A DNA stretch of 64,000 nt from the NCBI GenBank assembly GCA_018398805.1, contig JAGFBZ010000940.1:1004001-1068000 (forward strand), read 5' to 3'. The notes below the pieces were generated by a model. The model saw nothing but the letters and a program-made list of their open reading frames with translations. It ran no database searches and was not told the DNA's origin. The translations under genes and the position numbers were made by a program. The DNA comes from Hirundichthys speculiger. Its lineage: Eukaryota; Chordata; Actinopteri; Beloniformes; Exocoetidae. This document shows positions 11,396-23,800 of this stretch, piece by piece; the first letter of the stretch is position 1, and each line of letters starts with the position of its first letter.

Positions 11396-11482
11396 CCTGG
11401 ACGCGGAGAGGCGCGTCGTTTTAACGGGACCGCGCGGGAGCTACTTCGGTTATTCCGTGGAATTCTTCTCCAACTCGAACAG
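11286..11482 (+). CDS. itga5: itga5 exon 1: signal peptide and start of propeller
   Basis: Start ATG followed by a basic stretch (RPRRKCR), a hydrophobic core ([16 protein letters not shown]) and the mature N-terminus [20 protein letters not shown], matching the alpha-5 family start FNLDAE. The start was chosen because it opens a normal signal peptide of about 35 residues. Donor is CAG|GTAAAG; the exon ends two bases into a Ser codon. Confidence 0.95.
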
Positions 11483-11781
11483 GTAAAGTCTCCAGGTATC
11501 ACCAGAAAGCTGGTGTTTTTTTCTTAAACTTTACAGCAGCTACAAGTTTTTGCGTCAAGGCGCTGGAATTTGTCTGTGCGCTTTATTAACGGTGGCCTCA
11601 TAATTCTTTTGGTTTGTCAGAACTGACCTGGAGTTTCTTAAATCATCATAATATAATATATTATACACACCAGTATACCCTTCTAAAAATGTACTTGTAA
11701 TATAGTGTTGTAAAGGTTTGAACTAAGGCATATATTGTTCAAAACGCAAGCTCGTGTCTATTACAGGCACACACCCACACA

Positions 11782-11812
<31 letters not shown>

Positions 11813-14800
11813 TCAATTCCGGCCCAAGTATGATTGGAAACAGACATGTAAATGTGTGTGTGTGGGAGAGAGAGCGAGCTGAAGGGGGTTAACCCACACC
11901 ATTGTAAGAAAAACACACATCTCAGGACAGTGGAACTTTCTGTTTGTTGCTTGGTTTATTTTCTTTGAACTGACTGTTGAGGAACTGCTGGGTGAGATCA
12001 GCTCATAGATCATCCTCGATCCTCTTTAACTTGTGAATTCTGTGTCACCTGCATTGGTTTTCTGTTAGACACTTTAAGGGTTTGTTTTACACACACACAT
12101 ACACAAACACACACACACAGGACATAAATGAGTGCTGGGCTTCAAGCTGCTCCGGGAAGTTGCACTCAGTTAATCTCCAGGTAGCCCGTTTGATTTTAAC
12201 CACAAAGGAAAAACAGGCAGGCGAAAACAAAAAGGTCACCCGGTGATCTGTGAACAATTGAAAAGCTTGCTTTCGATTGTTTTTTTTTTTGGTATTTCTC
12301 ACAGATGCTTCAGATTGTTTGGATGAGAATATATTCAGGCTCTTGGCTAAATAAATATAGAAATAAACTCCTGTTGTACAGGCTTCAACAAAGATATAAA
12401 TGGCTGATACTTTTTTTTTTTTTTTTTGATATTTCAGAATATGGACAGTTTTGTTGGTACTCTCACACCTATTTGAAACATTACATTCCACTTGAAAAGT
12501 GATGAAAATAAAAGTGATTCTCTCATGTTTACCTGCATGCCTTTATGTGACAGACTAAACCAAACATGAGACAGGATTTACTTGTTTATCTTGGACTGAT
12601 ATTCTGAAATTGCATGAGGCTTAGCGGGAGTGCTGTTACTCACCATGTGGGAGGTCCCGGGTTCGAATCCCAGCTTCGGTCAGGAAAACCCCCAAACAGA
12701 GAGCAGCCAAAATGGAAGTCGGAGTTCTGTAACAGCGTGAAAAGACACATGTTGGTGCCCTGAAAATGATCATAACTCACTCGAACATAGTCATGCTTCA
12801 TTAGAATCACAAGTATTTAAGATTCAGAAGTTCAGCTGTGTTGTTTGGTATCATTGTGTGGACCAGAGTACGCAGATGAGAGGGTTGTCTGAGGAGCTCT
12901 GAAAGGAAATCATGGATAAGCAGTTTAAATGGTAAAGGATCATCTTCAACCAGCGTCATGCGCTTGTGATTACAGCTACAAACATTATAAAGACGTATAA
13001 GGTCTGGAATCAACCTCCAAGGAAGTGGCTGCTAAAGGAAATGCCATCCCAGGTCGATCAGAAGGATGGTGCAGGTGGTAGACAAAGAGCCAAGACATTC
13101 GAGATGAACCTTGAATCTGAGCAGGGCCCAATGAAACTTCGAGATGATCATGGCGTACTGGAGAGAAAAACCGTGTCCAGGTGTCTTTTTCGCAGGTCAT
13201 GGTTCCTCCAACAAGATAATAACCCAAAACACACAGTTAAAAGCACCAGAGGTTGGCTGAGGACATTAAAGACGTTATATGAGCCCTGATGTTGATCTTA
13301 TGGAACGTCTATAGAAGGCACCTTATGAACCTGACACAGATAAAGAGGCCGGCTCTGGGAGAGAATAGAAATACCTCGTTGAGAGCTACAGTGATTGTTT
13401 GACAGCAGTGAGCGCTGCTAAAGGCTGTGCAGCTAAATACTGAGTTAAGGGCACCATCAAGTTTTGCTCATTTCAGTTTCATTTGTTACCTCCACCAAGG
13501 CGTTTATCTGTCTGTCTGTTTGTCTGTGTTCAAGATACAGTCATGGAAAAAATTATTAGAGCACCATTTTTTCTTCACTTTCTTGTTCATTTTAATACCT
13601 GGTACCACTAAACGTCATCATGTGACTAAAACAGACAGAAAAGAAAACACTGAATGCATAAAAGCAGTGTTTTTGGCAGTACAACGCCATAGCTATTGAT
13701 GTAAAAACTTAAGTGATTTAGGTTATAATCAAGAAAACCATGGAAAATGGTAAGATATCAGCTCTTAAATAAAACTCTTATGAGCAATCTTTGTGGTTAT
13801 CGTTATGTTTGTCCAAACAAATGTACCTTTAGTTGTACCAGGCATTAAAATGAACAAGAAACTGAAGAAAACAAGGGTGATCTAATAATTTTTTCCATGA
13901 CTGTAACTCAAAAAGTTATGGATGGATTTTGAATGAAATTTTCCAGGAGTTGTTGGAAATGTGAAAAGGAAGATCTGATTTCATTTTGGGTGTGATCCGG
14001 AAGAAATCGTGGATTCTAGATCACTCTCAAATTTTCGATAACTGTTGCGCTTGGCGGAGGTCTGCGCTCTGCGAGTGCTTTTCTAGTTTTATTATGTTAT
14101 CCAGTTGAATCGAATATAAGAAAGTCAAGTTTGTATTAATTTATGTTGGATGCCATCAACTTTAGTCAGATTCAGATTTCTCATCAAAGGCTACCAACAA
14201 ATTTTCCCACGACTTTATATTTTATTTAATTCGCAAGACAAGCAAAGATTTCTATGTCTTCTGGCTAATGTCAGTACTACAACTTGTAGGAGATTAAACA
14301 GTTTTAGCTGACTGCCAATTTTGTTAACATTTTTTTTTAATCATGTGAATACTTCCATAACAACAAAAAATTGTTTTAATTTTTAAAGTTCACAGGGCGC
14401 TCTATTCAGTTTATCAGGTTAAATGAACATTAATTGTAAAGTTAGCACACAGACAGCAGAGGCCGGCGTTGCCAAATGTACAAGGATTATCCGAGTTTTA
14501 CATTTTGTAGGCGGTAAGATCAGTTATTCTAAAAACCCATTAAACTTGACAATTATAGGATAGCTGTGAAAGGGAACATAGTTCCACAGTAGTGCAATTG
14601 CAGAAGTGTAGTAAACTCAGCTGGCTATGATGTGCTATTTTTAACATTACGCTTAACAAATTGTCCTCACCAGCAGGCTCAATTAGCATGCAGCTAACAA
14701 TAATGCTACTTCCAACCACAGACATCTGTTAGCATACCTTTAAATTGGATGCAGACCCTCTGCATATAAAAATCAGGCCTTCTTTGTTTTCACTTAGTTT

Positions 14801-17800
14801 TTGACTTCTTTTGCACAGCTGCCATTGAGAACATTAAAGAGGTTTGTGAATGTGATGGTATATTGTAGCCAGTATGACTCGACAGAATAATGAAGTAGTC
14901 AGATCCATTTTTCTCTTTTGTTATTTTTCTTCCTTCTTTAATCTATCAGGCCTTTTATTTTTTTTGTAGAGACAGCTGAAACGGTTTGGTCCACAGCTAA
15001 TGCGGACCAGTGGAGGCTGTGATACATCACTTGAATTGTCTTTGTAGACTTCGTAGACTGGCTGTCTGCATCAAATGATTTGCAGTTTCTGAAGGTCTAC
15101 CAAAGAACAGTCTGTAGATGGTACCATGGGGAAAGCTTATTTGTTCAGACTTAGCTTGTCTCTTTTTTTGGGTTTTTTTTTTTTGCTTGCAACATCCATT
15201 GCAGTGAACAATACTACCCTTTATCCTCAGTCAAAATCATGTGCTTTGACAGCTCACAATTATTGCTGAACATCTTCATGGGAATCCAAGCTGTTGTTTT
15301 GTGCTGAGTAACCAACAGCGAGCACAGGATGCTTTCCTGAACATATTATGCTGAGAAGATTGTTTTTCTGCTTGGTTGGTGCTTTCTGACAATTACTGCA
15401 CTGTTTCCCTGCAGGGAACCTTGTAAAGAGCTACTTCTGTTCCTCCCCATGATACCTCTGATTACGCTGTCTAGGTTAAGTCTGTGGAAGTGGCACTTCC
15501 CAAAGAGCGAAGTGTTATGGAAGTTAATTATACATCAACTGTATGTCTTCTGCTATAATGCAAGTACTCTGGTTATGAAAGGCATTTTGACCTGTTGTTC
15601 AGTGCTGGATGGAAAACCTTCATATGATTATGACAAGTTTTCCAGAAGGTAATCAGTTCGCTTATATTAAAGAGTTGTGTGATGACCAGAAGTGAAAAAA
15701 AAATGAATGTGGTTTTCAGCAGTGAAGCACAAACTGGTCTTGAATTAAGGGGATAAGTGAATTTGCATATGATGCATCTAGTCACGTTAAATTGCTCCAA
15801 GAGCCAGTGATCAGTGCAGACTGGAGAGGAAGTCGGTTAAAATATAAAGGGGATGATATAGCTCCAGAATCATTTGACATCCAAGATGTCATCCAATGAT
15901 TTCTCACTTTCCCCATCATGTAAATCTTTTCTCCCTCAAGCAAATATGTAAAAATCAAAAAATTTCCCCTTTAGCCTCCACAGTTTACCGTTGCCCATTC
16001 GCGGTTCACCGTTAGCGGTCCCGCATACTCGCGGATTTTGCTTCTTGAAGTTATTTTTCATGATGTATTTGAATTTGTGGTAGCCCCTGGCAATTTTGTG
16101 AATTTCTTAGGCCATTTTTTTTTAAGCTGAAAAACGCTCACATTGACCCTAACTGGTAAATAATTTTAAAATAACCACGTCAGTTAATATAAAATAAAAA
16201 ATTAGAAAAGTCTTACACGCTTCTCTGCTGCTTTTCGAGGACTGGACTTAAAGGTTAAAGGTTTTTTTTACTTGCCATCATCCTTGATTTAGATTTAGTA
16301 TTATAATTTTATCCATCCATCCATTCCATTTTCTATACCCGTTTCATCCTTGAAGGGTCACGGGGATCTGCTGGAGCCTATCCCAGCCGTCTACGGGCGA
16401 AAGGCAGGGGTCCACCCTGGACAGGTCACCAGTCCATCGCAGGGTCACACATACAGACACACAACCATTCACACTCACATTCACGCCTACGGGCAATTTA
16501 GAATTATCAATTAACCTGACATGCATGTCTTTGGACTGTGGGAGGAAGCCGGAGTACCCGGAGGAAACCCACGCGAGCACGGGGAGAACATGCAAACTCC
16601 ACACAGAAAGGCCCCGAGGTTCAATCCAGGACCCCCCCGTTGAGGTTGGAACCAGGAACCTTCTAGCTGTGAGGCAACAGTGCTAACCACCAAGCCACCG
16701 TGCTGCCCCTTTTATAATTTTAGTTAATGATATTTGCTTGACATTGTAACAGACGCTATACAAATAAAATTGAATTGAACTGAAATGAGTGATACAGTAC
16801 GTAACGTTATTATTATTATTATTATTAGGTAAGTAATAAATTATGTACTTATGTACATATTTTAGTGCATATAATATCATACCAATAGACCTATTAAAAC
16901 TGCATCAATAATTTGCGGATTTTTGGGATTTGTGAGGGGAGGAAGGAACGTAACCCCGTAAAATAATAAGGGTATATTGTGTTCAGTATCTACATTGTGT
17001 TCTAGCTCACACTCGTCCAGGGCTTTGCAGACTGGTGCCTCTCTGGTCTTCCCTGTGCCAGTGGCTTCCTGTGGTCAATCAAGGCAAAGCAGACAGGATT
17101 ACTACTTGCGTAGCCATCAGTGCTGATATTTTCCTTGTCGAAATGATGGGAACACAGCCTGGAATTTCTCATGAGATTCAGCTCGCCAACATTGTTCCCT
17201 GTTTTGTCCTTCCTCCCTCAATGACTCAGTATCTCACTATCTTCTCTGCACAGAGAGGTCTCTCAGCCACTTTACCCACGTCATGTCACCCATGAAGGGA
17301 TAGATGTGTAGCATCTTTGCTTTGGAGCTATGTGGTGCACACTCCACAGCATTGCAGTAGCACACTGTAGTTGTTTAAAGGAAGAAAATGACGTAAAATT
17401 AATGACCTGTGCTGCTTGTTTTGGCTTGTTGCGTTCTGCATCGGAAGTGGTCATGTACATAAACAGTCCCACAAACAATCTTTTTAGTCAGTGTAAATGT
17501 ATGCTTCCATCTAAAATGAGTGTTGAGTCTCCAGGACCATTTAGAAATAGCAGAAAGCTTTATGCTTGTGTTCATGTGCAGTTCAGAGAGGAAATGGATT
17601 CTTTTTGAGTGTACCTGATATTTGCAACGTTGCAGGGGTTAAAGGTTATTGAAATCAAGTGACCTGATGTCAGTGATCCCTGAATGTTTACCAGTGATAC
17701 CGGGAGCCCTGTATTAAAGGACATCAAAGGCATTGTTGAAAGATCAGTTGGTTTTTTGAACAGTCCTTATCTTTTAACTGGGTAATGACCAGTGCTGATA

Positions 17801-20800
17801 TCAGTCCAGAGTAAATGTACACAACAGAGGGAAGGGGACTTTTTTCAGCTTTAACTTATAGCATTCAGCTCTTTCTTTCTGTTTTTTTTCCCTGCCGACT
17901 ACTCAGTGTTGGACATTCTCACACATGCAAGAGTAATATTAAAAAACATTCCAGTTTATTCTGTTATTTTCAATAAGGGGAGTGAATGTGGCCACATGCA
18001 GCCACGAAAGGGAAAAAGTACTGAACTCTCATCTTTTTTAAATAGCCTCTCAGAGTGCTTTACATCTAATTAGATACAGTACATTTCATACCAATCTGTT
18101 ACAATTAAAATAAAGTCATTATAATCCATTTATAATCCACTTCATCAGAGTTCAATGCAGTTCAGATCAATATAATTCCAATTCATAAAGAATAGCTTAG
18201 CTAAGGAACACAGCAGACTGGATTTTTCACTACAGCTGAGAAATGTATCCTGAGCACAAGGCAACAGAGGAAACAAACAAACACTGAAAAGGGAAAAACG
18301 TCAACTTACCCGTAACATGAAGAAACGCCCAGCAGAGCGAGTAAGCTCAGAGCAACACACGTCTCTGTGAGTGTTGTGGCGTTAGCATGATTCAGCTGCG
18401 TAGCCATCGCCGGAGTGAACGATGACCCACACCAGGGCTTTCTGCCAGAAAATAGAAAAAAAAATATGTGGACACAAACACACCCTAATGGAAGATTTTA
18501 AAAACCTTTCTGGCTTGAGCCTGTTGCAAGCAATATGTTCCAATGACAGCTTTTGAGATGATCGTTAAGCAGTTCAACAAAGTCTTTGTCCTTTCACGAA
18601 AGTTTCTGTTTGAAGACGATTAGAAGCCTGACGTAAGGAAACAATTCAGGATTTTATTGTAATGATAAAAAAAAAGTTAAGAATAATCCAAATTTTGTGA
18701 GGAAGATGTGTTGAGTAGATTATAATTTATATGTACAATTAAACGTAGTGAGAGCTGCCATTAAGATATGGACGTTTCTCATGACCACGTTTGGATGTTT
18801 GGTAGTTCAGACTTGGGAAGTTCAGCTCGTAAGAACGTACCTCAAAGGATGACAGTTCAGTTTATCTGCTGATGAAATGGCAGCATACGTCTCCAGATAT
18901 ATCTCCAAATGTTTTCACATCAGCTCCGTCTTCATAACTGAACCACAAATTTAAAGTAAGGAAAGCTGCATTCAGAAATGCACACGCATACTTGTCCTAA
19001 CCATAAGTGGTCCAGCCATATACGGTTTTCACGTCATCTGGTTGAGAAACAAATGTTCTCAGTCTGAAGCCCCCCAACAGTGACACAACAACGGATAAGT
19101 TAAAACCATCTGTGAACGTGCCATTGAGGAGATGTGAGCTGTACAGGCTTTTAAGCACGACATACTGGGCCCCCAAAAGCATCCACTTTGAGGAAGTCTT
19201 GTCCAAACCCCATTCTGTGTGTCTTCCACCGACATACCTCAGTGTGAAACGTTTATGTGCTTAAAACTGGCCTCCCAGCAGTCCACATGAGAGGCTCCAA
19301 ACTGTTGCAACTGAAATCAGAGAGGAGTCAGAAAACATGTCATCTTTCACCCTCCGTCAGCTCCCAAATATTTATCAACTACTCGAAAAAAGGATGATGA
19401 AACACGGCAGCAAATTCAGCAACAGTCCGAACTATGTAAGAATATTTTTCCAGCATCTGATTCAAAATCAGCTGTTTTAAGTCTCCTTTAACATCTTTTT
19501 ACAAAGTGAAGTGAAAAATATTTACAAATCATTCCATTCTCATTTTAAAAAATGATCAATACAGTACGCATGCAAATTAAATTATAAATTAATACAAGAG
19601 AGTAGTGCTGGGCGATATGGAAAAAATCATATATCACGATATGGACTATTTTATATCACGATAACGATATATATCACGATATACCATAATAAAGTATGTT
19701 TTCAGTTATTCTCTGAAAAGTTTGACAAAAATTTCATTGCTTACTTTTCAACTTTATTTTGAAAGGACATTTAGCTGAACTGTCACAAACATACATTTTA
19801 GTGCAGCAAAAACAGGTAGGTACAGAGGTACAGTAGCTTTCACATTTTTTTTTAAAGTGCACAACAGTTTCTGAGAGGAAAAACACATTTTTGCACTGAA
19901 GTTCAGCTATAAAAATTAAACACAAATTATTTTTCAACTTTCTGAAATCTGTAACCTTGTAGTGCAAAGTTTGCAAACCAATATAAAGTGTCTAAATTAA
20001 ACATCAGGGTTGAAGAGAACTCTGTTTAAGGCATTAACCATGAATAAAAGTGCAAACATAAAAGGCTACTTTGTAGAAGTAGATATGATTCTATCAAATT
20101 TATCATTGCAGGTTATTTAATTACATATTTGCTGTAATCATTGATAAAATTAGGTTAGAAATGATAGAAACAATAGAAGAGAAATGGCACGATATACACT
20201 TTTATATTGTCCCCACGATATGTATCGTCATATTGCCCAGCATTACAGAGAGCATCATTCAGTGATCATTACATGTTATGTTTTTGATCTTAACATCCCT
20301 GTTTAGACACATTTCTGCTCAGCATGAGTTTAAGGAAAGTAATCCTGCTTTCAGGTCTCAACGTGTGGATCCATCATTTAGTTGATAAACATTATATTGT
20401 TGAGGAAGCTTTCTATTCATTACTGCTTCCTTTAATAAACTCAGTGCACAGATCACAGGAGGGTGGAGAGTGATACGAGTACCTCTTCGAAAAAGGAAGG
20501 ACAATGAAATCCTGCACCTTGGTCATCTTCGTGGCTCTTGACTGAGTAGTTTACGAGGAAAGCTTTCCCGTCCGTGCACACATCCCACGTGCTCTCTAGA
20601 CATATTGGTGAGTGGTGGAAGTAGAGTCAGGCTGCTTGCTGCTATTGTCATCAGTCAGTGTCCTTTTTTGTGCCATCTGCTCAGTGTGACTCCTGTTTAG
20701 CAGAGTTCTTCTAATACCTTAAAAACATAAATGGAGTTTATTATATGCGAATATGTGCGTTGGCATGGTATTCATAATACACTGCACGTGCAAAACATGA

Positions 20801-23800
20801 TGCAACATGTGTTTTCTTTTTCTGTATTTTTATCATATTTGCTTCGGTCATTTATTTCTAAGGCCAGTTAGAAAAATAACAAGCACAAGACCATGCAGAT
20901 AGTTTTCCTGCACTTAAACTAGACAATTTAAGACTCAGTATATAAACTGTCTCTGCAGTGACTGTAAAGACTGAATTTGTAGTCTGAATGCATATACTTA
21001 ATGCACTTTTCAGACCGTGCTTGCAGATGTATTTGAAGCAATTTAAAGTTGATATAGAGAAGGGCAACATCTGGAGGTCCTTTTCTCTGGAACTGATCGG
21101 GTTTTTTGTTTTTGATATTTTTTCCTTTTTTAGAATTAAACTAATTTATTTGCTTCTACTACACTGATGAGTGTCTCAATTTTATATTTGGTGCCTTTAT
21201 CTTTCTTTTTTTTTGCCATTTCTTTAATTTTCATGGCTGTTTGCACATCATACAAATGATGAAATATTATTAATTAGAGGGAATGTACACAACCTTCAAC
21301 TGAAGTGCAAATCAGGCTGTGTAGAATGTGCATGAATGGCTTTATTAACATGTGAAAAGAATGCTTTTGCACATTTCTGTCAGCGTATGCTCAGTTCTGG
21401 TAGTGTAACTGCAGTTGTGTGCCATGCTTTAAAATATCTCCAGAAATATCTCCCAAATATATTTTTTTAGCATCCCATACTTAATTATTTGAATTTTTTT
21501 GGATACTGGGATAAAAGGCTGATAATGACTTTTCTTATATTAAGAGGATTGTGCACTTGTTGAAGTTACAAAGGTATTTACAACATGCGTTTTTACATGT
21601 TCATTTTAAGAAAAGCTCCAAACTATCACTTTTGTGTTTTGAAAATTAAAAAAAAGACAAATACCACAGGCAAGCAATGATTTCAGGAGCATGACTGTCA
21701 TCTGTTGAGGCGAAATAGATGCAATGATTGTACTTTAAAAGGTCACAGTTTCACCACTTGGATGAAAATAACAGATCTACAGGGAACTTTTTCTTTTCAT
21801 TTAATTATTTTTTTTAAAGAATTGCTTTGATTTTGTGGACCTACAACTGTACTGTCTTTGGACACCCTCTGCCTCTCTCATTAATGTTCTCTCAGCAGCA
21901 GCCCGTTAGTTATGCAAGTCCCAATAAACCCAATATTCTTTACCTGCTCAGCGCTGAACGGCTGACTAAGTTCCCAGTTCGCTGGAATACAGCATCCAGT
22001 TAATGAATAGATCGAACAGATGCTCATTCGTAGTTTATAGCAGTGTATATGACTACAGAGTACACAATATGGTATAATTCCAGTTTCAAAACAAAAACTG
22101 GCAATTATGCTATCACTTAAAGTCCTCCTCCTTCTTTATCTCTGTTCTCCTCTTGCCTCATCGTTCTACTCGTCCCTCTCATTCACAGACACGTATTCAG
22201 GCTTGCTGCGGGTAACGTTCATGCTTCTGGGTCAGGTACAAACTTAAACAAGCACAAAACCGACAGGTGTGCCGCCTCACTTCACACACATCTGCAGTGC
22301 AATGCCAGAACCGTGTGAGCGCAAAAAGTATGCAACACTTAAAGTGTACAAAACAGGCACTCAAGAGTAAAAGTAGGATGTACAAGGTTAGACAGTAAAA
22401 CAATAAAATTAAGAGTACAAATCAATGGATAAAAGTTCAAGAATAAATAATTGAAATCACAGTTCAGTTGTCTGATGACAGATATTCCTCCCCCTGTTCT
22501 CCCTACAGATTCAGTTCAATTCAGTTTTATTTGTATAGCGTCTATTACAATGCCAATAGTCTCTAAGCATGTTACAGAGACCCAGGGCAGGACCGCAGAG
22601 CAAATATCATTAACAAAAATTATAATATTAAATCCAAATCAAGGATAATGGCAAGTAAAAAACTCCCACAGAGGGAGAAAAAAACCTTTAAGTTAAACAG
22701 TAGCAAGGAAAAACTCCACTGGATCATATGGGGGGACCTTCCTGCTGAAGACCAGATCATCAGGACCAACTGTCTTTCCTCTCTTCATCCTCTTCAATGC
22801 CCTCCTCACTTCAGCCTAACTAACCTTTGCTACTTCCTGGTCCACAACGTCTTCTACTTTTTGTTCTCTTTCATTTTCCTCATTCATCAAATCTTTAAGG
22901 AACTCTTTCCATCTTTCTAATACACCTCTTGGACCTGTCAATACATTTCCATCTCTGTCTTTAATCACCCTGGCCTGCTGCACATCCTTCCCATCTCCAT
23001 CTCTTTGCCTCGTCAACCTGTATAAATCAGTCTCTCTGCTTATTGTCCAACCTAGAATACAAATCATTGTCCGCCCTTTGCTTGGCCTTTGCCTGTACTA
23101 CCTTTACCTTACTCTGCAACCCCTATCTACTCTCTTCAGACCTCTCAGTGTCCCACTTCTAACGTCTTTCCCTATAAATACTTCTGCATTTCCTCATTCC
23201 ACCAAAGTCTCCTTGTCATGTCCTTGGTTGCCTCTTAAGCTCCAGCTCATTATTACATTACTGCTTGACAGGTTTCATCATTTATACAAGATGTAGTCCA
23301 CCTGTGTCCTCCTCCCACTGTTCCTGCCTCTTCTGGAAGAAAGTATTCACTACAGCCTTTTCCATCTTTTTTGAAAAGTCAACCACCATCTGTCCTTCTG
23401 TATTCCTGTCCTGGATACCAAACCTGTCAATCCCTACTCTTTCGTCTCTGGGGATACTCTGCATCACTTCATCACTCTAGAATAAGGAAAACCCGACTAC
23501 CACGGGATATCACGTGCAAGGAGGCAGAACTCACACTCGTCAGGGGCTTTGTGGACACGCATCTTTCTCTCCTTTCGCTTCCTCCAGATATTCCAGTAGA
23601 AGCAGGCGGGATCACCACTCGTCTTGCAGTCAGTGTTGGTTTGTTACTTGCCGAATTGATTGGAACATAGCCTTCCTTGTTTTGTCCTTACCCTCGCGCT
23701 TAATCTCCGTCTTCAGAGTCGGTGGGAGTTTGCATAGTTGCTTTAAAACCACACGTTTACGTGACACTCAAAAGCCCCAAATGCTGCCACCTAGTGGATA

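Noticed and set aside
12087..12491. 134-residue minus-strand frame in intron 1
   Set aside because: Runs through a (CA)n microsatellite and an A/T homopolymer; no recognisable domain.
12615..12690. Functional tRNA gene
   Set aside because: The B box is good but the arms do not pair into a cloverleaf, and there is no terminator-framed gene. A SINE head is more likely.
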